From: Luzula sylvatica
Lineage: Eukaryota > Streptophyta > Magnoliopsida > Poales > Juncaceae
Assembly: GCA_946800325.1 (NCBI GenBank)
Contig: OX326958.1
Span: 27,258,914-27,322,913, forward strand
Length of the DNA: 64,000 nucleotides
Direction: 5' to 3'
Shown: positions 12,601-26,639 of the stretch, piece by piece
Numbering within the stretch: the first letter of the stretch is position 1
Layout: every line of letters starts with the position of its first letter
Notes under the pieces: generated by a model
The model's database searches: none
Seen by the model: only the letters and a program-made list of their open reading frames with translations
What the model was told of the DNA's origin: nothing
Program-made: the position numbers and the translations under genes

Positions 12601-15600
12601 AAAAATGATAAAATTGAAGTGTAACACGAGTAAAATACTTAATTTTCAGGTTGTCCACAAAATACTCCGTAATAGAAGACTAACACACAAATTTTGATTA
12701 TTTCAAGAATTTCTTCAAAATGCAAAAATTGATGTCTAAGAGCTTCAAAACAAGTCAATTATCATATTTCCTAAAATACGTAAAAATTGAAGTGTAACAC
12801 TAGAAAAATACTCAATTTTCATGTTGTCCTAAAAATACTCCGAAATAGATGACCAACACACACAAATTTGTGTTATTTGAAGAATTTATTCAAAATGCAA
12901 AAAGTGATTTCTAACACCTTCGAAATCAATCAATTATCCCTTTTTCTAAAAAAAATGTCAAAATTTTAGTATAACACGAGAAAAATACTCAATTTTCATG
13001 TGGTCCTGACAATACTCTTTAATGGAAGACTAACACACGCAAATTTATATTTTTTTTTCAAATATTTCTTAAGAATGCGAAAGTGAACTCCAACACCTTA
13101 AAAAAAAGTCAATCATCATATTTTCTTAAAAAATTCAAAATTGAACTGTAACCCGAGCAAAATACTCAATTTTCATGTTGTCCTCAACATACTCCGTAAT
13201 AGAAGACTAACACACACAAATTTATATTATTTGAAGAATTTCTTCAAAATGCAAAAAGTGATGTGTAACACATTAAAAAAAAATCAATTATCCTATTTCC
13301 TAAAATACATAAATATTGAAGAGTAACACTAGCAACACACTCAATTTTCATTTTGTCCTAAAAATACTCCAAAATAGAAGATTAATACACACAAATTTGT
13401 ATTATTTGAAGAATTTATTCAAAACGCAAAAAGTGATTTTTAACACCTTCAAACCAAATCAATTATCCTTTTTTCTAAAAAAATGTCAAAATTAAAGTAT
13501 AACAAAATATAAAAAAAAGATCAAAATGTAAAAAAGGACCAAAATATAAAATAGGAAAAACGGATCAAAATGTAAAGAAGGACCAAAATGTAAATAAACC
13601 AAAAAAAGACCAAAATATAAAATAAGGAAAAAAGGACCAAAATGTAAATAAAAAAGGACCAAAATGTAAATAAATAAAAAAGGACCAAAATATGAAGTGA
13701 TGACATGGCCACATGTATGAGCCCAAATTTTTCTAACTTTATATATAAGAAGAATACGAGAAAAATACTCAAATTTCATGTGGTCCTGAAAATACTCTTT
13801 AATGGAAGACCAACACACACAAATTTCTGTTTTTTTGAAAAATTTCTGAAGAATGCAAAAAGTGAAGTCTAACACCTTAAAAAAAGTCAAACATCATATT
13901 TTCTTTAAAATATTAAAATTGAAGTGTAACCCGAGCAAAATACTCAATTTTCATGTTGTCCTCAAAATACTCCGTATTAGAAGACTAACACACACAAATT
14001 TCTATTATTTCATGAATTTCTTCAAAATGCAAAAAGTGATGTGTAACACCTTCAAAACAAATCAATTATCATATTTCCTAAAATACGTAAAAATTGAAGC
14101 GTAACACGAGCAAAACACTCAATTTTCATGTTGCCCTAAAAATGCTATGAAATAGAAAACCAACATACACAAATTTCTATTATTTAAATCATTTCTTCAA
14201 AATGAAAAAAGTGATGTCTAACACCTTAAAATAAATCAATTATCATTTTTTCTAAAAATGTCAAAATTGAAGTGTAACACGAGAAAAATACTCAATTTTC
14301 ATGTTGTCCTCAAAATACTCCTTAATAGAAGCCTAACATACACAAATTTCTATTTTTAAAAAAAAAAATCTAAGAATGAAAAAAGTGAAGTCTAACACCT
14401 TCAAAACAAATCGATTATCCTATTTTCTTGAAATTATGAAAATTGAAGTATAACACAAGCAGAATAGTCAATTTTCATGTAGTCCTAAAATTACTCCGTA
14501 GAAGAAGACTAACACAAACAAATTTCTACTTTTTTTTAATTTCTTAAAAATTCAAAAAAGTGAAGTCTAACACCTTCAAAATAAAATTATCCTATGTGTT
14601 CTAAAAATGTCAAAATATATGTGTAACGCGAGCATAATACTAAACTTTCATGTTGTCTTGAAAATACTCCTTAATAGAAGACTAACACACACAAATTTCT
14701 ATTTTTCAATAATTTCTTAAGAAAGCAAAAAGTGAAGTCTAACACCTTAAAAAAAGTCAGTTATCATACTTTCTTGAAAATTTTAAAATTTAAGTGTAAC
14801 ACGAGACAAATACTCAATTTTCGTGTCGTCCTCAAAATACTCCGTAATAGAAGACTAACACACACAAATTTCTATTATTTCGAGTATTTCTTCAAAATGC
14901 AGAAAGCGATGTCTAACACCTTAAAAACAAATCAATTATCCTATTTCCTAAAATATGTCAAAATAAAAGTGTAACACGAGCAATATACTCAATTTTCATG
15001 TTGTCCTAGAAATACTCCAAAATAGAAGATTAATACACATAAATTTGTATTATTTGAAGAATTTCTTCAAAATGCAAAAAGTGATTTCAATCACCTTCAA
15101 AACAAATCAATTATACTTTTTTCTAAACAAATGTCAAAATTGAAGTGTAACACGAGAAAAGTACTCAATTTTCGTGTTGTCCTCAAAATACTCCTTAATA
15201 GAAGAGTAACATCCACAAAAATTTCTATTTTTTTGAAAAAAATCTTAAGAATGCAAAAATTGAAGTCTAACAACTTCAAAACAAATCAATTATCATATTT
15301 TCTTAAAAATGTAAGAATTAAAGTATAACACAAGCAAAATAGTCAATTTTCATGTTGTCCTAAAAATACTCCATAAAAGAAGACTAACGCACACAAATTT
15401 CTATTTTTTTAAAAAAATCTTAAAAATGCAAAAAGTGAAGTCTGACACCTTCAAAATTAAATTATCCTATGTTTTCTACAAAATATAAAACATTATGTGT
15501 AACACGAGCATAATACTAAACTTTCATGTTGTCTTGAAAATACTCCTAAATAAAAGACTACACACATAAATTTCTATTCTTTTAAAAATTTCTTTACCAT

Positions 15601-17431
15601 GCAAAAAGTGAAGTCTGACACCTTAAAAAAAAGTCAATTATCATATTTTCTTAAAAATGATAAAATTTAAGTGTAACACGAGCAAAATACTTAATTTTCT
15701 TGTTGTCCACAAAATACTCCGTAATAGAAGACTTACACACACAAATTTCTATTATTTCATGAATTTTTCAAAATGCAAAAATTGATGTCTAACACCTTCA
15801 AAATAAATCAATTATCCTATTTCCTAAAATACGTAAAAATCGAAGTGTAACACTAGCAAAATACTCAATTTTCATGTTGTCCTAAAAATACTCCGAAATA
15901 GAAGACCAACACACACAAATTTCTATTATTTGAATAATTTCTTCAAAATGCAAAGAGTGATGTCTGACACCTTAAAAAAATCAATTATGTTTTTTTCTAA
16001 AAATGTCAAAATTGAAATCTAACACGTGAAAAGTACTCAATTTTCATGTTGTCCCAACATAATCCTTAATAGAAGCCGAACATACACAAATTTCTATTTT
16101 TTGTAAAATTTCTTAAGAATGCAAAAAGTGAAGTCTAACACCTTCAAAACAAATAAAATATCATATTTTCTTAAAAATGTGAAAATAGAAGTATAACACA
16201 AGCAGAATAGTCAATTTTCATGTTGTCCTAAAAATACTCCGTAAATGAAGACTAACACAAACAAAATTCTATTTTTTGGAAAAATTTCTTAAAAATTCAG
16301 AAAGTGAAGTCTAACACCTTTCAAAAGAGTCAATCGTCATATTTTCTTAAAAATGTTAAAATTGAAGTGTAACACGAGCAAAATACTCAATTTTCATGTT
16401 GTCCTCAGAATACTCCGTAATAGAACTAACACATCCAAATTTCTGATATTTCAAGGATTTCTTCAAAATGCAAAAAAGTGATGTCTAAACTCTTAAAAAT
16501 AAATCAATTATCCAATTTCCTAAAATATGTCAAAAAATGAAGTGCAACAAGAGCAAAATACACAATTTTCATTTTGTCCAAAAAATACTCCGAAATAGAA
16601 GACCAACACACACAAATTTGTATTATTTGAAGAATTTCTTCAAAATGCAAAAAGTGATTTCTAACACCTTCAAAACAAATCAATTATCCTTTTTTCTAAA
16701 AAAATGTCAAAATTTTAGTATAACAATAGAAAAATACTCAATTTTCATGTGGTCCTGAAAATACTCTTTAATGGAAGACTAACACACACAAATTTATATT
16801 TTTTTCAAAAATTTCTTAAGAATGCAAAAGTGAACTCCAACACCTTAAAAAAAGTCAATCATCATATTTTCTTAAAAAATTCAAAATTGAAGTGTAACCC
16901 GAGCAAAATACTCAATTTTCATGTTGTCCTCAACATACTCCGTAATAGAAGACTAACACACACAAATTTATATTATTTGAAGAATTTCTTCAAAATGCAA
17001 AAAGTGATGTGTAACACATTAAAAAAAAATCAATTATCCTATTTCCTAAAATACATAAATATTGAAGAGTAACACTAGAAAAACACTCAATTTTCATGTT
17101 GTCCTAGAAATACTCCAAAATAGAAGATTAATACACAAAAAATTTATTATTTGAAGAATTTCTTCAAAATGCAAAAATTGATTTCAAACACCTTCAAAAC
17201 AAATCAATTATCCTTTTTCTAAACAAATGTCAAAATTGAAGTGTAACACGATAAAAGTACTCAATTTCGTGTTGTCCACAAAATACTCCTTAATAGAAGA
17301 TCAACATACCCAAATTTCTATTTTTCTGATAAATTTCATATGAATGCAAAAAGTGAAGTCTAACAACTTGAAAACCAATCAATTATCCTATTTTCTTAAA
17401 ATTGTGAGAATTAAAGTATAACACAAGCAAA
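6683..17431. repeat. AT-rich tandem satellite array, left part, monomer about 173 bp
   Basis: A conserved monomer recurs head to tail, recognisable by the anchor TCAATTTTCATGTTGTCC followed by AATACTCC, AATAGAAGACTAACACACAC, AATGCAAAAAGTGA and GTGTAACACGAGC. Successive anchors at 6796, 6964, 7136, 7308, 7486, 7661, 7834 and 8011 give spacings of 168-178 bp; about 60 monomers fit. At least three monomer types exist. Type I has GAAGTGTAACACGAGCAAAA. Type II has AAGTATAACACAAGC. Type III has ATGTGTAACACGAGCATAA and ACTTTCATGTTGTCTTG. Type III regularly follows type II. Open frames of 57-107 codons here are by-products of the repeat, not genes. The array starts inside element D and is interrupted at 17431 by element C. 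Confidence 0.93.
13501..13750. mobile_element. about 250-bp foreign insertion in the array, with GGACCAAAATGTAAA repeats
   Basis: The satellite phase breaks after AAGTATAAC at about 13503 and resumes at GAGAAAAATACTC near 13751. The insert is A-rich and contains about seven imperfect copies of AAAAGGACCAAAATGTAAAT. It ends with GACATGGCCACATGTATGAG and an AT-rich tail. No terminal inverted repeats or clear target duplication are visible, so its class is unknown. The corresponding monomer near 16713 lacks it. Confidence 0.6.
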
Positions 17432-17820
17432 TGAAGGATTTCATGACGTTCGTAGGAGTAAATATTAAAAATTTATTCCAACAAAGTCGGGAATCGTCTT
17501 ACTTAAGCTAACTTTCTACTCTAATTTATTTTATCTATCCTACAAGAAGGATTATAATACAATACCAAAGATCTTTAACGTAGGTCTGGTCCTCTTTGGT
17601 TCACCCTTGAATCCGAAACAAGAACGGCGTCGAGTTCGTGCTAGCGTCCTCTTGTCCGCACGTAGCTCCATCGCCCGTTTCTGATTGATTCCTTAATCAA
17701 CGTTTCAACAAACACTTCAAGAGAAAGAGAGAGACTAGCCATAGAGAGAAAACCCTTGTTACATTCATATACTCTTGTATATTTTCTCTTTTTCTATATT
17801 TTCAAATGCATAGACAGGTC

Positions 17821-17836
17821 TCATATTTATAGTCCC
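17821..17836 (-). promoter_or_regulatory. TATA box in the LTR of element C
   Basis: The minus strand reads GGGACTATAAATATGA. It lies well inside the LTR, in the position expected for a U3 promoter. Activity is unknown. Confidence 0.5.
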
Positions 17837-18573
17837 TCAACATTAGATCAAGACCCTTTGAAATTCGTATGACATTTAAGGCATGAACAAAATTCGAAGC
17901 AGCACATTAACTTATGACCATTGTTCATTGTTTCTGTCATAACTTCTTCTAGAAAATTCCAAATGACTTGAAACTTTCGCCATTAAAAACTACATTCAAA
18001 TGGATACAATTTACATAGGTCATTTGTACAGAATGGTAAAGTTTTGCTATTTCCAATGTCTGTTCAAACATGCCTCAAAATCTGTCTCGAATTTATGGTC
18101 ACGATCCATGTTAATTTGGACTTCTCAAGTTTTCTTCTCAATTTGTTTTGGGTTTGGGCTTGAAACAAATTATGATATGTGCTACATATATTATTCTCAT
18201 AATATGCACATTTCATTTAATTTATTTTCATGCTAGGTAGTCATCTCATATGACATAATATTTTACATATTTCTATTTGTATATGTATTTCATACAACAT
18301 GAAATTTTTATACATAGAAAATATATATAATATATTTCTTGTTTCCCGTTCAGTTGGTGTGACATATATCGAGGATCTATGTTATGTTGGCAATGGAATA
18401 AAACACTTTATTCCACAAACCGTAAGCGGTATTCTAGCTATACATTACGGTTACCCAAATAACTTAGATGTTTAGTAACCTTTTTTACGAAACGTAATCC
18501 TTGTGATATTGATTGTGTCCATTCCTTGCCTTTATGATATTGTGATTAATATACAAAGTAGTGATGTGTCATC

Positions 18574-19569
18574 TGAAAGAAATACAGTTTCGGATCAACC
18601 GTAAAAGTGTACATAAGGATAAACGAATGTAGTCGTACATTCGTAGCCATAACTTTCAGTAGGAAAATCCGATTTGAATAGTTCAAATTGGGTAAGATAG
18701 ATAATTAGATTATCTATAACCTTCATGTAGAAATATATTTCATATGAACGAAGTATAAGTGTCGTTTCTTTGAAATACCGAAAGGGTGCAACAGTATGGC
18801 ATACAGTTAGTAAAACAGTCATAACTTTTGCATACGAACTCCAATTGGTCTGGGACAAATTGGGTTGTGTAGATAATAAGATTATCTACAACTTTCATGT
18901 TGGTTTATTTTCTGTCAGAGAAATTTATCAATTTCGTCCGGACAGATTACTGAACAGGTTCATGCACTTTTCTGTGTGAAAGGATGTATATTGGATATAC
19001 ATGCATTTTGGCTAATCCTAATCCTATTAGATATAAATAGGATACTTTCTCTCTCATCCCTATGCTAATTCATACAGAATTATTCTACCCAAAACACAAG
19101 AGAAAAGAGCAAATTCAGATTTGATCTTTTGTGAGTGAAAGGGTGCTAAGAGAGAGAGATAGAGAATCAATTCGATCGAGCAAGTTCACCGGTGCATCGT
19201 CTAGGCAGGTGCATCCGTGACCGACGTCTTGCGACTCAAGGTGGATACACGTAGAGGAGCAACATCTGAGGCTCTTTCAGTTGTGATCGATTCGGACGCG
19301 TGAATTCAGTCGGAGACGAAATCAAGCGAATCGGCGAAGTCAACAAACGGTGAAAGACGCGTGGTGTGGGACGCGCGGATTGTCACCAACGTGACAGGAG
19401 ATAGTAGGTGGCGATCAACCCTTCGTGTGCCATCAATTTGGCACTGGTATAGATCTATCCTTCTAATCGCATCGTACCCTCGAAGTCGTGGCGTGATCTC
19501 GGGAATCGGGGAATCGGACCGGGCCTTCATTCCGCTGCGCGGGCCCGGGGTCGAGGATATTCCCCTACA
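18574..19569 (+). repeat. 5' LTR of element B
   Basis: 996 bp, TG...CA ends. A TATA box (TATAAATA, 19032-19039) lies upstream of a leader rich in GAGAGA. The last 60 bp form the U5 block that is also recognisable in element E. It carries the uninterrupted version of the hAT target site (one TTGGATAT, near 18990-19000). Confidence 0.93.
19032..19039 (+). promoter_or_regulatory. TATA box of the element B 5' LTR
   Basis: TATAAATA inside the LTR, followed by the presumed R region. An identical copy lies in the 3' LTR at 28010-28017. Confidence 0.6.
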
Positions 19570-19570
19570 G

Positions 19571-19582
19571 TGGTATCAGAGC
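19571..19582 (+). other. primer-binding site of element B
   Basis: TGGTATCAGAGC, one base after the LTR end. It is complementary to the 3' end of initiator tRNA-Met, the standard primer of plant copia elements. Confidence 0.9.
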
Positions 19583-21299
19583 GATCGCCATCGATTCGAG
19601 GGTCGAATCATAGTCGTATATTAGATATACGCACGGGTTATCAAAGTTCGTACCCGTTTGCATGATGTTACATATAGAGAAAGTCAAATTCCGTTAAAAT
19701 CACAAGTGGAATTCGCTAGAGATCGATCAAAAGTTGATTGAGAGTATCTAGGAATTATCGTGAAAAGGTTTCATGATTTATCGTTTCAGAAACGAGCGAA
19801 AACGGAAGAAACGGCAAAATTTGCAGAAAATTAGAATACGAAACAGTGAGTAAAACTAAGATAATTTTCAGTGGAAAACTCCAAATTGATTGGATCAAAT
19901 TGGTGTAGTTATATAATGAGATTATCTATGACTTTGATACAGAAAGTTTTTTCATTTGAACGAATTATCAGTGTCGTTTCTATGAAATACTGAAAGGGTG
20001 CGACTGTTTGACATACAGAGACTAAAACGTCCGTATATGTCGCATAGAAAGTCCAATTGAGTCCAATCCAATTGGGTTAGTTAGATAATAAGATTATCTA
20101 GAACTTTCGTCCACGTTCAAAGTCGGTTGGAACAATTTAATATTTTTGTTTCAACAGAATACTGAAAAAGGTGTCTGTAGTTTTCTGGTTGAAAAGGTGT
20201 CTATTGGATAAACTTACCTTTTCATTTGTTCGTATTTTACTAAAACTGGTATAACTTTCAGTAGAAAATTCCGATTTGAATGGTTCAAATTGGGTTAGTT
20301 AGATAATGAGATTATCGAGAACTTTCATGTTGTAATATATTTCATTTGAGCGAAGTATTAGTGTCGTTCTAATGAAATATCGAAAGGGTGCAGAAAAACA
20401 GTTTTCTGCCGCCCCGGGGCAGTTTTTGGCGCCCCGGACGCGTCCCGGGCGAGGTTTTCTCGCGCCCCACGGCCCTTGCGTTACAACGGATGGGGAAGTC
20501 CGTTATAACGGACCCTTCTTTGGATGCTGTTTTTTGTTTTCGCGATAACTTTGGCTACGAAGCTCGGAATTTTGAGTTCTTTATATCGATTTGATCAGCA
20601 TCAAACATTCTATCATATTAGATAATTAATTATTTAGAATAATTAATCTCCCTAAATAAATCATATGCATTTACAAATCTTGTGATAGTGATATAATATG
20701 ATTATGTCACGAATTTAGAAACATGCAATGGCATGATCCCTCATAATATTTAAGTCATGGAAATGCCTTCCATATTCACAATCACTATGATCGGCACTAC
20801 GTCTCACATGGGTTAAGGCCAAAGCCGACATGGGTTATTGTAGTTATCGACGGGGTGGCAAGCGTTAAATAGGGACTGATAAGGGTTAAGGCCAAAGCCG
20901 ACTTATTAGTAGTTTATTTGAACGATACGATGAGTATGGTTGTGACTTAACCGTTCAAGCCAGTAAGGGTTGAGGCCAAAGCCGACTTGATTGGAAGTTC
21001 GGGGCATAGATAGGATGCACACACGGAACTGGGATTGTATAGGATACGATCCATCACCGAAATCCTATAAAGGTTCGAGAGTCGCATTGGATGCGATTGG
21101 ATATAATCCTACCTAAATAGCGAGATCCCACTTGTCTGCCAAAGCAACTTGTGGGAGGATCGTAAAATATGGGTCTTGAGTGTTATGGACTTGGAGTCCC
21201 GTATCGGTATGAGGGTTATCGATTCGATAAAAATAACACATTCATATATTCATCATATAAGCATATAGATTAAGTACGCACGGTTAGGAGTTAATCTTC

Positions 21300-24200
21300 A
21301 TCATCCGTTTAGAATTATGTTTTCAAGCAACACCAAATATATCGATGAGATCGATATGATAGATGGCTTTTGGGCCGGAATTACCGTTATTAACCTTCAT
21401 AGTCAAAGAATAGTTCTTAGACTTAAAGGAACGTGTTGGACACGGAAATGGTAGATTCGGGGCTCAATGCTATGGCTTTAGAGAAAGCCGGGTTCGATAA
21501 ACTTTAAGAAGGAATCGAACGATATTACGTGCCTTGTGGTGGCATGTATAGACGCAAATTTCTCAAAATTGTTTTGAGAATTCGGGTGTATATGAAAGTA
21601 AAACACAACGCTCATGAAATAGTTTCAAGAGCTAGAGCGCGTTGAATGGTTCGATGCGGCTCAAAGAGTAGGTTAATTTTGAGACGCCTTATGGGTCTTG
21701 GATTAACACTCGTGTGTTGATGGTACGAGATTTGATCGTCGTGACCGGATATCATATGCATTCGATAGATAAGTCGATCCTGAATTGCATGAGATGCGAT
21801 TTAAATTTGAATCGGAGATGCTCGGAGTATCCGAGGAATCCAATGCATATAGATGCGTGGATGTCCTTGTAATTCAAAAGCGGGATCGAAAGAAATGTAT
21901 GTCTAAGGGTATTTTGGGAAAATGTTTTCCAAAATGGAAAGTTCGGACAAGGAGTTGTCCAAACTAGTGACTCAAAGAATGGTGAAATCCGAGGAGGATT
22001 AAACCTAGAAGTTGATTGCTTCCTTTGGCATTGCCGTCTTAGCCATATAAACAAGACTCGCGTATCTAGATTCCATGTGATGAATTGCTAGAATCATTCG
22101 AATTAGATTCGATTGATTAATGCGATACTTATTTATTAGGCAAGACGACAAAGGGCATCATTCTCCAAAGATTGGAGAAAGATCCAACGAATTATTGGAA
22201 ATTATATTTACATATGATGTTCCGATAAGTTCCGAGACAAGAGGAGGCTATCGGTATTTTGTTACGTTTATGGACGGTTCAAGTAGATATGGAAATATCT
22301 ATTTAATGCGTGCCGAAATGGAGACTTTTGAAAGGTTCAAAGAGTTTCAAAAACGAAATACGAAATCAACTAAGCAAGAAAATCAAAGCTTTTCGATAGG
22401 ATCGAGAAGGCGAGTATTTGAGCTAAACCTTTCGATAGGATCGAAGAGGCGATATTTGAGTTATGAATATTGATGATCATTTATGATTGTGAAATCGTTT
22501 CACGATTGTCTTCATTGGGAACATTGAGATGTGTCCGAAAAGAGGAAATGAACGCATGTTGGACATGGTTCGATAAATGATAAATCAATAGGATCTCCCA
22601 AAAATATTTTGGGAATATGCCCTTGAGACAGCGGCACTAATGAATGGTTGCATATAAGATATGGACCATAAACCTTCTAATCGGTACAAAAGACGCCATA
22701 TGAGATATGGATCGGAATGGTTCTGAAGTGGTCATTTGTACAGATTTGAGGATGTGGGTATATTTCGAAATTTGTTTCGGTTAAACTCAATCCCAAATCT
22801 GAAAATTGTTCGTTTATCCTTAAGGAAACTAAAGGGTATTAGTTCTAACGTCCCGACGAAAATGAGATTTTCGTGGCTCGAAGAGATGCCTTCTTGGAGG
22901 AGGACTAGATGCGCACAAGTTTGGAACTTGGTGTCATTTATCTCTATGCGGGCTAGTGGGAGTAGAATAAATCTCGAAAGAATTCGAGATCTGAAAATGA
23001 ACATTGTACCGATGAAAGTTGACATGGCTTCATCAAGAGTTGATGAACGCAAGTCGAACACACAAAGAAATTTTTCGTAGATCAAGTAGGCTATATCGTA
23101 AGCTGATAAATACGGATTTATCGTGGCTCATGATGATAGATCGAAATCATATGATGATTCGATATCCTACAAGGATGCTATGAAAAGTTGATTCCACATG
23201 ACATAATGCCATGAAATCTGAGATTCGATCCATGTAAATTATCAAGTTCAGAACTTGATTTCATTACTTTCTGGGTTAGACCCGTGAAATGTGAGTGGGT
23301 TTTTCAAGATGAAGAACCGACATGCATAGGAATACGCATATATGTAAAGCGAGGCTTGTTGCGAAGAGTTTCATGCAATTCATAGTCGGACTATGAAGAA
23401 ACGTTTTCGCATGTTGCCATGCTTTCACATTCTCGAAATTCTGCTTGCCATGGTCGCGTATTATGACTATGTGATGTGGCAAAATGGATGTCAAAACCGA
23501 ATTTCTTGACAGAAATTTTATGAAAGGATGTGTACTTGACACAACCTTACGGTTTTGTCGATTCATAAGAATCGGGGATAAGATATGCACGCTTTAACGA
23601 TCCATATGATGGATTAGAGAAAGCTTCTCGGAATTGGAATATTCGTTTTGACAAAATTATAAACTGTTATAAAATTGTCGAAACGAATGGAATCTTTGTG
23701 TATACATGAAGGTTAGTGGGAGCTGCGTTATATTTCTTGTAACGACAAAGGATTTAGACGAGACTGCTTATGAATTAAGCGTGAAGATATATAGGATAGA
23801 TCTAAGAAGTTCCTCGTTCTATGTTATAGCACATATATCGACATATTGTTGAAAATGGTTTTCAACATGTAAATTCCTTGGAGGAGTTAAATCGAAATGT
23901 CGAATGACAGAAATTTTCAACGGCTCGATGTGAGACATCAAGCAGCGCGAAAAGTAATAATATGATGCCTTACATCTTGATGTTAGGATCTATTATATCT
24001 GTCATGATATGTATGTGGCTATATGTCGTACAAATAAAGCGTCTAATTCACCGTCAATAAAATTCATGGGAATCACATGAGTTTGAATGTAATTCGATTA
24101 CATGAGACTAACTCTTGTGAATGTATAATGGTTATACAAATATATACATAATGGTTATGTATATTTAAACCCATCGGGATTTGTATTGATAGAGGTGAAG

Positions 24201-24775
24201 TTTATCCTTGAATACTTTGCGAAAGAATTCAGGATTTTTTTATCTATAATGGTGTGGAGGACGTGTTGGTTATAAAGAGTTATAACAAACAACAGTTTCC
24301 AAAGATTAAGCACGTCCAAATATGTAGCACGACTTTCGATCACAAAGTGTGTACATGTTTTGCTTAAATGAAAACACGGTTATGTGGAAAGGTTCCACAA
24401 GACCAATAGTTTATGATTCTATTTTCGGAGGCGAGTATATTGCGGTTATTAATCGCAAAAGGAAGTGGTATGGATCAAGGATACATGACCAAACTCTAGT
24501 AGTCACGAGTTATCGGATTTATGGTTGTTTATTGTGTGAGACACAATAGTACAAGCCAAAAAATGCCGAATTCACAACCACTTCTAGCCAATACTCAGAA
24601 AATTTCATTTGATCCATGAAATTTTATGAAAAGATGTGATCGTAGGTATTGGAAATGTTCCAATCCTGATGATGATTAACACTATCGGGAACGTGCGGAC
24701 CCGTTTACAAAACCACTCTATCTAGTCGCGCGTGACTGTCATGCGATGACTATGGGTATGGAGATACCTAGAGGA
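21300..24775 (+). pseudogene. degenerate gag-pol of element B
   Basis: Similarity to the gag-pol of element A (58078-62086) is visible in order but in constantly changing frames. Gag-like sequence starts at about 21315. An integrase relic is at 22120-22330 (TRGGYRYFVTFMDGSSRYG) and continues to about 22640. RT relics occur at about 23280-23530, and RNase H relics at about 24390-24560 (GGEYIA). The final part near 24690-24775 matches the end of pol. No intact stretch exceeds about 120 codons, and stops and small indels occur throughout. No protein can be made from it. The decay contrasts with the near-identical LTRs. Confidence 0.85.
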
Positions 24776-26639
24776 GGAAGAAGAGAGTAGAGTGTAGTTA
24801 TCTAATACGATAGTCCTCGCAGGTTATGGGTATGGAGATATCCATAGGTAAACGTTGTATCACCCAAATACTTAGTCCATATGAATGCATCCCTTTTAAA
24901 AAAATTTGTTTACTTAAATTAATATGCATTCACCTTATATGAAAACTGTGTGCTGGGTTGTGTAATATGATTACATGAACCTTGATTTGAACTTGTGTGG
25001 ACGTCGACATGGTTGAGGACTATGTGCAGTAAAACCGTCACACTTAAAGTGTCATTTCTAAACATCCCTAGTCGCGGATCAGCTTGCTTAAGAGAGAAGC
25101 ATTTCTATTATTGGATAATAGACTGAACGCGTACACTAGTACGTTTGCCGAGGAGATGATTATGTTTTGCTAATCATGGGACAAGGTGCTTGTCGAATCG
25201 GGAACGTAGATATATGTTAGGTTACATATATTGGATATGACCGAAGCCGCGAGTCCATGACATGGTTTAGTCATTATAGATGGACTTGCGACGGATGGGG
25301 TTTTAGGTTCTTCATACTTGAGGGGATCATTGATTGCGTTACGTGCGTAACACAATGCTTTCATATGATCTTACGCTCACCGTAACAGGGAGTTAAAAGG
25401 GTCATCATTGGGTATTGTCCGAAACACGGAATTCAATGTGAGTCTCCAAGATAGGAATTGTTTATTCCGAAAGGAAGAGATATCTCTTAGGCCGCTCGAT
25501 GAATTGATTAACGAAATCTCTGGCCAGAGTCAATGATATTAAAAGTTAATATCGATTGTAATTTGTTAACTCAATTCGGAATCGAGAAATAAGTATAGTT
25601 AATCAAGACATAAGGATGACTACCACCATGCCTTTTGATTAACGGATATCGCAAACAAGAGAACTAGTAACCGCTATTCGAGATAGGCACAATGATCACA
25701 ATCATTATTCGTTTAACATGGGTAACTATGATGGAGTGACTAGATCCCGCTCATGAGCTTGTAGGCATTGGAAACAACCTACTGCCATCGTTAATCGAAC
25801 CTACATGGTCACACAACGAGTCGTACTAAGTCGGGCTTGATCATAAAATTGGCACATAGGATGTGCATAGCTTGGTATTTGATACGCGAGCTATATTCTC
25901 TAAAATCGTGCATATTGGATATGCATGAGTACCTTTTAGGTAGATCTGAAATTGAGCGGGAGACTGAAAGAAATACAGTTTCGGATCAACCGTAAAAGTG
26001 TACATAAGGATAAACGAATGTAGTCGTACATTCGTAGCCATAACTTTCAGTAGGAAAATCCGATTTGAATGGTTCAAATTGGGTAAGATAGATAATTAGA
26101 TTATCTATAACCTTCACGTAGAAATATATTTCATATGAACGAAGTATAAGTGTCGTTTCTTTGAAATACCAAAATTGTGCAACAGTATGACATACAGTTA
26201 GTAAAACAGTCATAACTTTTGCATACGAACTCCAATTGGTCTTGGACAAATTGGGTTGTATAGATAATAAGATTATCTACAACTTTCATGTTGGTTGATT
26301 TTCTGTCAGAGAAATTTATCAATTTCGTCTGGACAGATTACTGAACAGGTTCATGCACTTTTCTGTGTGAAAGGATGTATATTGGATATCAGTGTTGTAA
26401 AAAACGGTGAAAAACGGTGAAAAAACGGTGTTTCGGTGGAAAAACGTCCCGTTTTTTGCAACACGGTTTGAAAAAACGGTCAAACGTTTTTTTACGTGTT
26501 TGACCGTTTTTTTTGGGCGAAAAACGTTTTTCGGACCGAAAAACGGTCGTTTTTTACATCAAAAATAATATTTTTCGGTTCCAGCCCAACAAAATTCTTT
26601 TTTGGCCCAACAAAATTCTTTTTTTTTTTGGCCCATTAG

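Noticed and set aside
6783..17072. Many ORFs of 60-107 codons with similar peptides (NFHVVLKILRNRRLTHTNFY type) across the array
   Set aside because: They are translations of the satellite monomer; when the spacing is a multiple of three the frame runs through two units. They have no consistent start, are broken in most units, show indels not in multiples of three, and composition follows the repeat.
19306..19624. Overlapping ORFs on both strands near 19306-19624, repeated at 28284-28575
   Set aside because: They lie in the U5 end of the two element B LTRs, which explains why they occur twice. The GC-rich LTR end simply lacks stops.
22732..23085. Overlapping 114- and 117-codon ORFs on both strands
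   Set aside because: They lie in the degenerate integrase-RT region of element B, where the aligned pol frame shifts repeatedly; neither is an independent gene.
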